Notes: generated from the sequence alone by a model not told the origin. Shown: positions 1-6,436, counted from the stretch's first letter. The stretch: DNA of 6,512 bases from JARRLC01 sp050290865 (GCA_050290865.1 JBNKIW010000093.1:1-6512), one strand, 5' to 3'. Numbers and translations are program-made.

Positions 1-189
1 CGCGGAGGTTTTGAGAGCTTCCGCGCTCATGATTTCGACGGTGAGATTGTTCCGCTCGCTCTCGCAAATATGCCGTGCCGAGCCGATGAGAACACCGCCC
101 TGCATCAGAAACTGCGCTTCAAGAGACACAAGCGCCTCCTGATCGAAGCGAAAATCCGGCCAATCCTCTTTCTGCCAGTTCCAGATCAT
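1..189 (-). CDS. Fic-family protein, N-terminal part (DUF4172 domain), partial
   Basis: Sixty-three codons are visible, read from an ATG at 189 down to the window edge. The protein begins MIWNWQKEDWPDFRF and continues with LEAQFLMQGGVLIG, the pattern I know from the DUF4172 domain at the N-terminus of many bacterial Fic proteins. The last residues, LKTSA, lead into the class II Fic inhibitory motif (S/T)xxxE(G/N), usually written SAIEGE; Thr61 would be its first residue and the inhibitory Glu lies outside the window. Fic enzymes transfer AMP from ATP to a hydroxyl side chain of a target protein, and the inhibitory Glu blocks productive ATP binding. The catalytic HPFxxGNG loop cannot be seen here, so activity is not assessed. 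There is no clear Shine-Dalgarno sequence, and a tandem inverted-repeat region runs right up to the start codon, suggesting tight control. It is divergent from the AAA+ gene. The family call rests on recalled similarity, not a search. Confidence 0.8.
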   Translation of the reverse strand, partial: MIWNWQKEDWPDFRFDQEALVSLEAQFLMQGGVLIGSARHICESERNNLTVEIMSAEALKTSA

Positions 190-263
190 GAGCGATATCG
201 TAGCCTTTTATCGCTCACAAATCAGTAGAAATGTGAGCGATAACCCACGCATTTATCGCTCAC
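188..263 (-). promoter_or_regulatory. Tandem inverted-repeat operator candidate upstream of the fic gene
   Basis: Read on the fic strand, this stretch holds two inverted repeats. The distal unit (263 to 233) is GTGAGCGATAA, a 9-nt spacer, then TTATCGCTCAC, a perfect 11-bp palindrome. The proximal unit (218 to 188) is GTGAGCGATAA, a 9-nt spacer, then ATATCGCTCAT, matching 9 of 11 positions in the second arm, and its last bases include the fic start codon. Both units are 31 bp long with arm centres 20 bp apart, about two helical turns, and the units are separated by 14 nt. This geometry is what a dimeric DNA-binding regulator would use. Many DUF4172-Fic proteins carry a C-terminal winged-helix region, so autoregulation is a natural guess, but that part of the protein is outside the window. 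No convincing -35/-10 pair was seen. Confidence 0.6.
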
Positions 264-520
264 CTCGTTGGGGATCGAAGCCCTGACCTTGAGCCGGTCT
301 GCCTAACTTAGAGGAGGAAGGGGAAGCGGCAGCGTGGAGCTGATTATTGATGAAAGGCGCTTGGTCGCTCAATCGGCCCCACCTCCTAATCCAATCCGCA
401 TGAACCGTTCCATTGATCCACTCGATTGCCATAAACTCCCGTTATCCGGGGATCATGAAGAACGGTGCCACATCCACATGTGATCGCAAACGGCCCATCG
501 CCGGAAGACCCATCTGACCG
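264..520. other. Intergenic region between the divergent fic and AAA+ genes; no supported gene
   Basis: This 257-bp stretch must contain the promoter of the AAA+/VWA unit, but no clear -35/-10 pair is evident. It holds two short open frames. On the plus strand a GTG at 334 runs to a TGA at 481-483 (49 codons), about 16 nt after a purine-rich AGGAGGAAGGGG stretch at 312-323. On the minus strand an ATG near 431 opens about 60 codons beginning MAIEWINGTV, with GGGAG just upstream. Neither product resembles a family I recognise and the two overlap, so at most one could be real. A tRNA-like arm around 270-285 does not fold properly. Confidence 0.4.
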
Positions 521-1576
521 ATGCAAGCCGCGCAAGCCCTCACGCCCAAATCCCTGTTTCCGTTCCTGCTGAATGTCGCGCCGGTGCTGCCGGTGTTCAT
601 TTGGGGACCGCCCGGCATCGGCAAATCCGCGCTGGTTCGGACCTTCGCCGATGCGGTAGGCCTGCCCTGCGTGTCGCTGCTCGGCTCGCAGCTCGCACCC
701 GAGGACATCATCGGGGTGCCGCAAGTGCTCGGTGGCAAATCGCGTTTCTGCCCGCCGACCATCATCGCCCGCGAGGAGCCCTACTGCCTGTTTCTCGATG
801 AGCTGAACGCCTGTTCCCACGAGGTGCAGAAGGCGTTCTACTCGCTCATCCTCGACCGCCGCGTCGGCGAGTTCGTGCTGCCCTCCGGCACCATCGTCAT
901 CGGGGCGGGCAACAGGACGGAAGACGCCGCGATCACCCGGCCGCTCTCCTCGGCGCTCATCAATCGCCTCATTCATGTGCAGCTGCGCGCGTCGGCACGC
1001 GACTGGCTGGAATGGGCGGGGAGCGCCGGCGTCAACGAACTCGTCGTATCCTACATCATGAACCGCAGCGACCATCTGTGGTCCAAGCCGCCCAAGCACG
1101 AGGAACCTTTTTCCACGCCGCGCGCCTGGGATATGCTGGGGCGCGCCATCGACGCTTACGGTCCCGCGATCACGCTCGAAGAGATCAGGACGCTGGCCTC
1201 CGGTATGCTCACTCCCGCGCATGCCCAGCAATTCGTTGCCTTCGCCAAGCTGCGCGAGCGGGCGCACGACCTCTCGGCGATCCTGAAGGGCGATCGCGGC
1301 TGGCCGGACAAGCCGGAAGAGCGCGACATCCTCTATTTCCTGGTGCAGCAACTGCGCGACCGGCTGATCAAGGAGCTGCCGGACGACGCGGCCAAGGCCG
1401 GGCGCGAGGCGCGCGAGTTGGCCAACCGCGCCAAAGATCTGATCATTTCGCTGGCACGCATCTCCACCGAGCTGGCGCAGCTCATCGTCACGGAGACGGA
1501 GAGTGGCGCGGCTCTGCCGGGGTGGTACACGGTGGAGCTGGCGCGCGCCCTGCCGCGCCTCGCTGCCAGGGGGTAG
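521..1576 (+). CDS. MoxR-like AAA+ ATPase, partner of the downstream VWA protein
   Basis: A 351-residue AAA+ ATPase. Walker A is GPPGIGKS at residues 29-36, Walker B is CLFLDELN at 89-96 (Asp93, Glu94 for Mg and hydrolysis), and a sensor-1 segment GAGNR lies at 128-132 with Asn131. SSALINRL around 142-150 supplies a likely arginine finger (Arg149), and FSTPRAWDML (197-206) matches the MoxR sensor-2 segment, usually SPRA, with Arg201. Residues 285-325 are rich in charged helix, probably a lid or contact region. MoxR ATPases act in the cytoplasm as oligomeric remodelling chaperones that work with VWA-domain partners, which matches the next gene, 12 nt downstream. The ATG at 521 is the first start after an in-frame TGA at 515-517; a weak GGAAG sits at 503-507. 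The target of remodelling cannot be inferred. All nucleotide-handling residues are present, so it is probably active. Confidence 0.88.
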   Translation: MQAAQALTPKSLFPFLLNVAPVLPVFIWGPPGIGKSALVRTFADAVGLPCVSLLGSQLAPEDIIGVPQVLGGKSRFCPPTIIAREEPYCLFLDELNACSHEVQKAFYSLILDRRVGEFVLPSGTIVIGAGNRTEDAAITRPLSSALINRLIHVQLRASARDWLEWAGSAGVNELVVSYIMNRSDHLWSKPPKHEEPFSTPRAWDMLGRAIDAYGPAITLEEIRTLASGMLTPAHAQQFVAFAKLRERAHDLSAILKGDRGWPDKPEERDILYFLVQQLRDRLIKELPDDAAKAGREARELANRAKDLIISLARISTELAQLIVTETESGAALPGWYTVELARALPRLAARG

Positions 1577-1588
1577 AGCGTTACGGTC

Positions 1589-3484
1589 ATGGCGAAGCGG
1601 AAGAAATCGCCACCAAAGGAAAACCTCAAGGCTATCGGGGAAGGGTGGCAGGCGACCCGCGCGCATCCCCTGACCGGCTGGCTGTGTGGCCTTGCCACAA
1701 GTTCGATCGCCGACGCGCGTCCTTTCCCAAGGAACGGCTACGCGCGGATCGTGATCACGCCGTACCGAACCTATCGCGCGGCGCAGGGACGCCGGGCGGC
1801 GGGCACCGAGCAGCATTACGTCATTGAAAGCAACGGATGGCACCGGGCCACACCGCCAGAGTGGGCCAACGTCTTCGCCCAATTGCTGCTCCATATCGCC
1901 ATGAACCACACCGACCCGCGGCGCACCGACCTGCCGTGGCGGATCGCCTGCGAACTGATCGCCGCCGACCTGCTCCGCAACCTCGGGGCCGGGCGGCGGC
2001 CTGCTGCGCTCTCCTACTGCACGCTGCCGCTGCCGGGGCGCGATCCGGAGAGTGCCGCCAGTGCCATCGCTCAAGAAGGCAGCGACGCCGTCATGACCTA
2101 TGGCGGACATGGGGTCGCGGGCAGCGGCCAGCCGAGCTGGATTTTTCTCGGCGACCCGCCGCCGCTATCGGCAGCCGTCATGAAGCGGCACTCCGATGCG
2201 CTGTCGGTGGGCATTCGCCGCAACATCGTGGCAGCGGTCGAGGCGGCTGGCGCTGCGGCGCGCGGTCCGCGACGGGGAACACGCGATCCGAATTCGCTGG
2301 CCGAGCGGGCGCGGTCCTGGTTCATCGCCAACTACCCGCTCCTCGCTGCGCTGGCCGCCGCGTTCGAGATCGTCGAAGACGATGCGGTGTGCGCACGGCT
2401 CGACATTGCGCTTGCGGCGGTCGATCCCGAGCTGTGCCAGATCTATGTCAACCCGAAATTTCCGTGGACATACGAGAGCATGCAGTTCGTGATGGCGCAC
2501 GAGTTGTTGCATGTCGGACTCCGCCATGAACAGCGCCGCCAGGGCCGGGACCCGCTCCTTTGGAATGTGGCCTGCGACTATGTCATCAACGGCTGGCTGG
2601 TGGAAATGGGGGTTGGCGCTATTCCCACCGATGATCTGCTGCTCGATCCGGAACTCGGCTTCGAGCGCGAGTCCGCCGAAGCGATATACGACCGCATCGT
2701 CAAGGATCTGCGGCTCATGCGCCGCCTGGCCAAGGCGCGGACGATGCGCGGCATCGGCAAGGGTGATGTGCTGGGCGAGAGGCCGCCGGGATGGTGGCGG
2801 GGGCCGGGTTGCGATCTTGACAGTTTTTATCGCCGCGCACTGGCCGAGGGGCTCGATCTGCATCTGGCCCGCCCCGGCCGCGGTCTTCTGCCCGCCGATT
2901 TCGTCGAGGAGGTGCGCGCGCTTCAGCATCCGCCGATTCCCTGGGATGTGAAACTCGGGCAATGGCTCGACGCGTTCTTTCCGCCGCTCGAACGCCGCCG
3001 CAGTTTCGCCCGTCTGAGCCGCCGCCAAGCTACGACACCGGACATTCCCCGCCCGGTCTGGGCCAATCCGCCCGAACTGATGGCATCGCGCACTTTCGGT
3101 GTCGTGCTCGATACCTCCGGATCGATGCCGCCGCGCCTCCTCGCACATGCGCTGGGCGCCATCGCAACCTACGCGATGAGCCGCGAAGTCCCTTTGACGC
3201 GCGTGATCCAGTGCGACGCGCGCTCGCACGATATGGGCTATGTCTCGCCGGAGGCACTGCTCGGCATAGTGGATGTCCACGGGCGCGGCGGCACCGTTTT
3301 GCAACCCGGCATCGATAAGCTGCTGGGCGCCGCCGATTTCCCCAAGGACGCACCGGTACTGGTGATCACCGACGGCGCCTGCGATGATCTGACGATCCGG
3401 CGCGAGCATGCGTATCTCATGCCCCAGGGCGGCAGGCTACCATTTCGTACGACCGCGCCGGTGTTTCATTTCGAGACGGTTTAG
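1589..3484 (+). CDS. VWA-domain protein with duplicated DUF2201-type (zincin-like) metallopeptidase region
   Basis: A 631-residue protein with no signal peptide or membrane segment. The second metallopeptidase-like copy (about 244-432) has HELLHVGLRH: His304, Glu305, His308 and His313, an HExxH zinc site. The first copy (about 20-230) repeats the same landmarks in order, but at the active site reads AQLLLHIAMNH, so His304 and Glu305 are replaced by Gln98 and Leu99 while His102 and His107 remain; Trp117, Ala120 and Cys121 match Trp325, Ala328 and Cys329. The VWA domain (about 500-631) has a full MIDAS: DTSGS (Asp508, Ser510, Ser512), Thr569 in GRGGTVLQPG, and Asp595 in VITDG. Family members I recall have one metallopeptidase region followed by this VWA part. 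Whether they truly cleave protein is not established. Start: ATG 12 nt after the AAA+ stop, with AGGGGG at 1568-1573 as a possible, distant ribosome site. The tight spacing implies co-transcription and a joint MoxR-VWA complex. Confidence 0.88.
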   Translation: MAKRKKSPPKENLKAIGEGWQATRAHPLTGWLCGLATSSIADARPFPRNGYARIVITPYRTYRAAQGRRAAGTEQHYVIESNGWHRATPPEWANVFAQLLLHIAMNHTDPRRTDLPWRIACELIAADLLRNLGAGRRPAALSYCTLPLPGRDPESAASAIAQEGSDAVMTYGGHGVAGSGQPSWIFLGDPPPLSAAVMKRHSDALSVGIRRNIVAAVEAAGAAARGPRRGTRDPNSLAERARSWFIANYPLLAALAAAFEIVEDDAVCARLDIALAAVDPELCQIYVNPKFPWTYESMQFVMAHELLHVGLRHEQRRQGRDPLLWNVACDYVINGWLVEMGVGAIPTDDLLLDPELGFERESAEAIYDRIVKDLRLMRRLAKARTMRGIGKGDVLGERPPGWWRGPGCDLDSFYRRALAEGLDLHLARPGRGLLPADFVEEVRALQHPPIPWDVKLGQWLDAFFPPLERRRSFARLSRRQATTPDIPRPVWANPPELMASRTFGVVLDTSGSMPPRLLAHALGAIATYAMSREVPLTRVIQCDARSHDMGYVSPEALLGIVDVHGRGGTVLQPGIDKLLGAADFPKDAPVLVITDGACDDLTIRREHAYLMPQGGRLPFRTTAPVFHFETV

Positions 3485-3691
3485 GCCGTACGCTGTGAAC
3501 GCTCAAGGCCGATACGTGCTTCAGTGGCGCTTCCCTTGAACGACTGTTATTGCGGGTATAGCAGTCTCATCCTGAACACCAAGCGAGGGGCCGGTTTTGG
3601 AGCATCGCACCGCCAGTGGTGCAACAAGCGAGAGCCTTCAGGCAATTCGTTGCTCGGGCCGCGTTCCACTGCCGGTTGCCATCCATGCCTC
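3485..3691. other. Convergent intergenic region between the VWA and cfa genes
   Basis: A 207-bp gap between the 3' ends of two convergent genes. Open frames crossing it are continuations of shadow frames and none looks like a protein family I know. It contains one plausible hairpin at 3542-3566 (listed separately) and a weak GCACC/GGTGC hairpin near 3608-3623. Near-repeated GGCCGTACG and GGCCGATACG segments follow the VWA stop. I see no terminator with a run of T on either strand. Confidence 0.5.
3542..3566 (+). terminator. Hairpin downstream of the AAA+/VWA unit, possible terminator without a U tract
   Basis: GACTGTTAT (3542-3550) pairs with ATAGCAGTC (3558-3566) across a 7-nt loop, giving nine pairs of which one is a G-U wobble. 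It starts 57 nt after the VWA stop codon. The wobble becomes a C-A mismatch on the other strand, so the stem is better in plus-strand RNA, consistent with acting at the end of the AAA+/VWA transcript. There is no following T run, so intrinsic termination is doubtful; it could simply be a 3'-end stabilising stem. Confidence 0.3.
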
Positions 3692-4999
3692 TCAGTACAA
3701 ATCCGCGCGGGTAGGCGGCAGCGGCGACTTGCCCTTCGCGCTTTTCGACACCAGTGTTTGAAAGATCCGCGCAGACCCGCGTTGGAAAGCCAGCGAGCAA
3801 GCGGCAAGATAGGCCACCCAGATGCGATATTTCTCCTCTCCCACCAGCGCCACCGCTTCGTCGCGCTGCGCCGTCAGCCGCTCGCACCACAAGCGCGTCG
3901 TCCGCGCATAATGCTGGCGCCATGCCTCAACATCATGCACCTCGAAGCCCGCTTGTTCCATCGCTGCGATGGTGTGGCCGATGTCGTCCAATTCGCTGCC
4001 GGGGAAGATGTATTTGAGAAGTGCGCGCTGTTCTGGCCGCTTCGCAAAACGCGTCCGCTTTTTCTTCGCCCGCCGCGAAATGGCGTGGTTGAGGAACAGA
4101 CCGTCCGGCGACAACAGTCTGCGCACGGTCTCGAAATAGCGCGGAATGTTGGCGACCCCGATATGCTCATACATGCCGATCGAAGCGACCTTGTCATACT
4201 GGCCGGTAAGCTCAGCATAATCCCTTATCTCGACGGTTGCCCGTCCTTCCAGCCCGCGTGCTGTGATCCGTTCGCGCGCGGCGGCCATTTGCTCGTCCGA
4301 GAGCGTGATACCGTGCGCGCGCACGCCATAATGTTCCGCTGCGTGGCAGATCAGGCCACCCCAGCCACAGCCGATGTCAAGGAAATGCTCGCCTGGGCGA
4401 AGGCGCAGCTTGCGGCAGATCATATCCAGTTTGGCGTGCTGTGCGACCTCCAGCGGCGCCGTCCAATCGGTAAAGTAGGCGCAGGAATATTGCATCTCGG
4501 GGTCGAGAAAGAGGCTGTAGAAGTCGTTGCCGATGTCATAGTGAAACTGCACAAAGTCGCGGTTGTCGTCCGCCGCACGAGCCTTGCCCGTCTCGTTGCC
4601 TGCAAATCGTCGCGAGGCACCCGGCGTTTCCGCGCGGGCAAACAGGAATGGCAGCAGGTTACCGAGCAGCTTGAGCTTGTTGACACGCTTCAGCCGCCTG
4701 CGCGTGCCGCTGTCGCCGAGTTGCTCTCCTAGGTCGATAAGGGTGCCCCCCTCAATGCTGAGACCGCCATGGGCATAATGGCGGATGAGCCGGTCGAGCG
4801 TCGGCCATCGTAGCAGCGACGCGATCACACCTGGCCCCCCAACACAGATGGTAACGCCTCCCGCGGCGGCATTTCGCCCGAGCGGGCAGCATGTACCGTC
4901 CCACAGCTGAACCGATGCGGAAATATCAAGGTGACGCCCCAATTCGGCGACGAGTTCCTTCGCTGCGTTGATTTGCAGACGGGCGCGTTTTGTATACAT
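3692..4999 (-). CDS. cfa: Cyclopropane-fatty-acyl-phospholipid synthase
   Basis: A complete 435-residue S-adenosylmethionine-dependent enzyme that adds a methylene bridge across cis double bonds of fatty acyl chains in membrane phospholipids, typically in stationary phase or acid stress. Family landmarks appear in order: a small N-terminal domain (about 25-95, with QLWDGT and SIEGGT); HYDIGNDFY at 153-161; YSCAYF at 171-176 with the conserved Cys173; the SAM-binding loop LDIGCGWGG at 207-215; GITLSDEQ at 230-237; MYEHIG at 276-281, whose Glu278 matches the catalytic-site Glu of the Escherichia coli enzyme; NHAIS with His305; and HYARTTRLW at 363-371. It is longer than the E. coli protein (about 382 residues), with extra N-terminal and C-terminal residues. 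The ATG at 4999 is the only start after an in-frame TGA at 5014-5012; no good ribosome site precedes it. It stands alone, convergent with the VWA gene, with a MITE-like element beginning 43 bp upstream. Confidence 0.95.
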   Translation of the reverse strand: MYTKRARLQINAAKELVAELGRHLDISASVQLWDGTCCPLGRNAAAGGVTICVGGPGVIASLLRWPTLDRLIRHYAHGGLSIEGGTLIDLGEQLGDSGTRRRLKRVNKLKLLGNLLPFLFARAETPGASRRFAGNETGKARAADDNRDFVQFHYDIGNDFYSLFLDPEMQYSCAYFTDWTAPLEVAQHAKLDMICRKLRLRPGEHFLDIGCGWGGLICHAAEHYGVRAHGITLSDEQMAAARERITARGLEGRATVEIRDYAELTGQYDKVASIGMYEHIGVANIPRYFETVRRLLSPDGLFLNHAISRRAKKKRTRFAKRPEQRALLKYIFPGSELDDIGHTIAAMEQAGFEVHDVEAWRQHYARTTRLWCERLTAQRDEAVALVGEEKYRIWVAYLAACSLAFQRGSARIFQTLVSKSAKGKSPLPPTRADLY

Positions 5000-5042
5000 A
5001 GCTGATGTGGATCACAAGAATACGGTCGCGTCATCGTTCGTT

Positions 5043-5061
5043 TAGACCGAAGTTTTCACTT
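5043..5061 (+). repeat. Left terminal inverted repeat of the MITE-like element
   Basis: Reads TAGACCGAAGTTTTCACTT and pairs with the right end with a single mismatch at 5057 (C here, T in the other copy). It lies 43 bp from the cfa start codon. Confidence 0.75.
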
Positions 5062-5350
5062 GGCGGTTACTTCAACCCACTGATATCGTTTGATTTTTCA
5101 AAATACGGATCACTCGGCGCTGGACACAAGCGGATGAGCCAGAGGAAGAGGAAACCGCAATCCCTTGATAGGGAAAGGCGCACGCAGCAGGGATAATCGA
5201 TACGGCACCGTATGCTCTTTGCTCAGTTTGGGATGATTCGCGATCAACAACAAGGACGGTGAAAGTCGTCAAAGCGGCGCCCACATGGACACATTTTCGA
5301 CGCCAAGAAACGCCTAAATAACTGTTCCAACTGGGGTTTCGAGTAAGTTT

Positions 5351-5369
5351 AAGTAAAAACTTCGGTCTA
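5351..5369 (-). repeat. Right terminal inverted repeat of the MITE-like element
   Basis: On the minus strand this reads TAGACCGAAGTTTTTACTT, 18 of 19 identical to the left end. Immediately to the right the recombinase remnant begins. Confidence 0.75.
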
Positions 5370-5370
5370 T

Positions 5371-5709
5371 CACTCATTGGGCGGTCTTCCAGAACCGGAA
5401 ATCACCCACAGATTTTGCTGGGCAGGCGAAATTTGCGACAGAACCATCAAGAGTGGTGAGATCTCGGTCAAACAGAGCAAGACACGAAAGCACCAGTGGA
5501 TTCCACTGCATCGTGAACTACAAACGGTGCTGGAAAACATACCAAAGCACAGTGTGCGGATCTTGACGAACTCCAGGGGCACACCGTGGTCCTCCGGGTT
5601 CAAGGCCACCTGGCAGAATGAGATGAATACCGCAGCGTTCACGTCCTTTCGGGAACGGAAGCTCGTCTTTCATGGTCTGCGCAAGAGCGCGGTGGTGCTA
5701 CTGCTGGAG
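5371..5709 (+). pseudogene. Tyrosine recombinase (phage-type integrase) remnant, C-terminal catalytic part
   Basis: The open frame encodes ISVKQSKTRKHQWIPLHREL, then RILTNSRGTPWSSGFKATW, then RKLVFHGLRKSAVVLLLE. This is the usual order in the catalytic domain of proteobacterial site-specific tyrosine recombinases: the beta-strand with the conserved Lys, then the HxxR motif (His codon at 5671, Arg codon at 5680). The upstream first catalytic Arg, normally in a TGQR-like segment, is not found; the corresponding stretch reads CWAGEICDRTIK, so the frame is degraded there. No start codon with a ribosome site is present; the frame merely opens after a stop inside the MITE-like element. At about 5709 similarity stops, before the helix with the nucleophilic Tyr, where IS256-type sequence takes over. 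It is therefore a dead fragment of an old integrated element. It is lower in GC than the genes at left, which suits foreign origin. Confidence 0.75.
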
Positions 5710-5714
5710 AGCTA

Positions 5715-6436
5715 TGCGGGAAAGTTGGTGACGGCCCCGGAAAAGGAAGGCGGCGTATCGTGGCGGCAAAGGGCTGCCACACATCCCGAAAGGAGCGATA
5801 CGCCATGAAAACCGATACCGTCGTCACCTTGCGCCAGCCGGGTGAATTTGCCGATCCCCTCACCAAGGTCCTGCGCGATGGCGCGCGCCAGTTGCTCGCT
5901 CACGCCGTCGAGGCCGAGGTTGCCGAGGCGCTGGCTGCCCACGCCCATCTCGCCACGGACGATGGCCGCCAGCGTCTGGTGCGCCACGGTCATATGCCGG
6001 AACGGACGATCCAGACCGGCATCGGGCCGGTGGCGGTCCGCCAGCCTCGTGTGCGTGATCGCGGTACGACGGGGACCGACCGCATCCGTTTCACCTCGGC
6101 GATCGTGCCGCCCTATGCGCGCCGGACCAAGAGCCTCGATGTTCTGCTGCCGGCGCTGTATCTGCGCGGCATCTCGACAGGTGACATGCAGGAGGCGCTC
6201 TCAGCCTTGCTCGGCAAGGATGCGCCCAATCTGTCGTCGGACGTGCTCGCCAGGCTGAAAGCGGGCTGGCAGGAGGAGTACGAGCGCTGGAAAAAGCGTG
6301 ATCTCTCGGCCCGGCGGTACGTCTACATCTGGGCGGACGGCGTCTATCTCCAGGCACGGATGGAGCCGGACAAACAATGCATCCTGGTGCTCATCGGTGC
6401 GACGCCGGAGGGCAAGAAGGAGCTGATTGGTTTCCA
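5715..6436 (+). mobile_element. IS256-family insertion sequence, 5' fragment
   Basis: Sequence from roughly 5710-5725 to 6436 is the left part of an IS256-family element: a non-coding leader of about 80-90 bp followed by the transposase gene. The left end was placed where recombinase similarity stops; the exact terminal base is uncertain because the right end is missing and no second inverted repeat is available for comparison. For the same reason no target duplication can be checked. The element sits inside the recombinase remnant in the same orientation and is itself cut at about 6435, so it is immobile on its own. Confidence 0.65.
5752..5804 (+). promoter_or_regulatory. Leader hairpin enclosing the transposase ribosome-binding site
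   Basis: GGCGTATCG (5752-5760) is a perfect inverted repeat of CGATACGCC (5796-5804), which ends one base before the transposase ATG. Directly inside it, TGGCGGC (5761-5767) pairs with GCTGCCA (5773-5779) with one G-U pair and a 5-nt loop. Together they make a nearly continuous 16-pair helix with a 3' bulge (5780-5795) that contains the AAAGGAG ribosome site. In RNA entering from outside the element, this would tend to bury the start codon region, a strategy known from other insertion sequences such as IS10 and IS50. The regulatory role here is inferred. Confidence 0.45.

Larger units (their letters stand above)
5043..5369. mobile_element. MITE-like non-coding element with 19-bp terminal inverted repeats
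   Basis: The left end TAGACCGAAGTTTTCACTT (5043-5061) is matched at 18 of 19 positions by the reverse complement of 5351-5369. Both ends begin with TA, so the element proper may be 5045-5367 flanked by a TA duplication, as expected for the IS630/Tc1-mariner superfamily. Similarity of the two ends continues weakly for about 20 more bases inside. The exact midpoint (5206) falls in a near-palindrome, ATACGGCACCGTAT at 5200-5213. No frame inside resembles a transposase, so it would need to be mobilised by an enzyme encoded elsewhere. Base composition is visibly lower in GC than the neighbouring genes. The alternative is a decayed IS internally deleted to its ends. The repeat is certain; the family assignment is an inference. 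Confidence 0.6.

Noticed and set aside
268..302. tRNA T-arm-like sequence (minus strand GGGCTTCGATCCCC)
   Set aside because: The stem closes with only three pairs, and no acceptor stem, anticodon arm or CCA context could be built around it.
386..2110. Very long minus-strand open frame (574 codons) opposite the AAA+ gene and the start of the VWA gene
   Set aside because: It is antisense to two genes with unmistakable motifs, has low-complexity Arg/Gly/Pro-rich composition and no recognisable domain, and long antisense frames are usual in GC-rich genomes.
2165..3409. 414-codon minus-strand open frame opposite the VWA protein
   Set aside because: Antisense shadow of the metallopeptidase-VWA gene with no motif of its own.
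3524..4732. 402-codon plus-strand open frame opposite cfa
   Set aside because: The opposite strand encodes a full cyclopropane-fatty-acid synthase with all family motifs; this frame shows none.
5161..5175. Small TCCCT/AGGGA hairpin as a terminator
   Set aside because: Only five pairs, no T run, and no gene ends nearby on either strand.
5072..5377. 101-codon minus-strand open frame inside the MITE-like element
   Set aside because: It spans the right terminal repeat, has no ribosome site and no resemblance to a transposase or any family I know.
5760..5804. GTG at 5760 as the transposase start
   Set aside because: It lies in the hairpin stem without a ribosome site, while the ATG at 5805 has AAAGGAG at proper distance and matches the family N-terminus.
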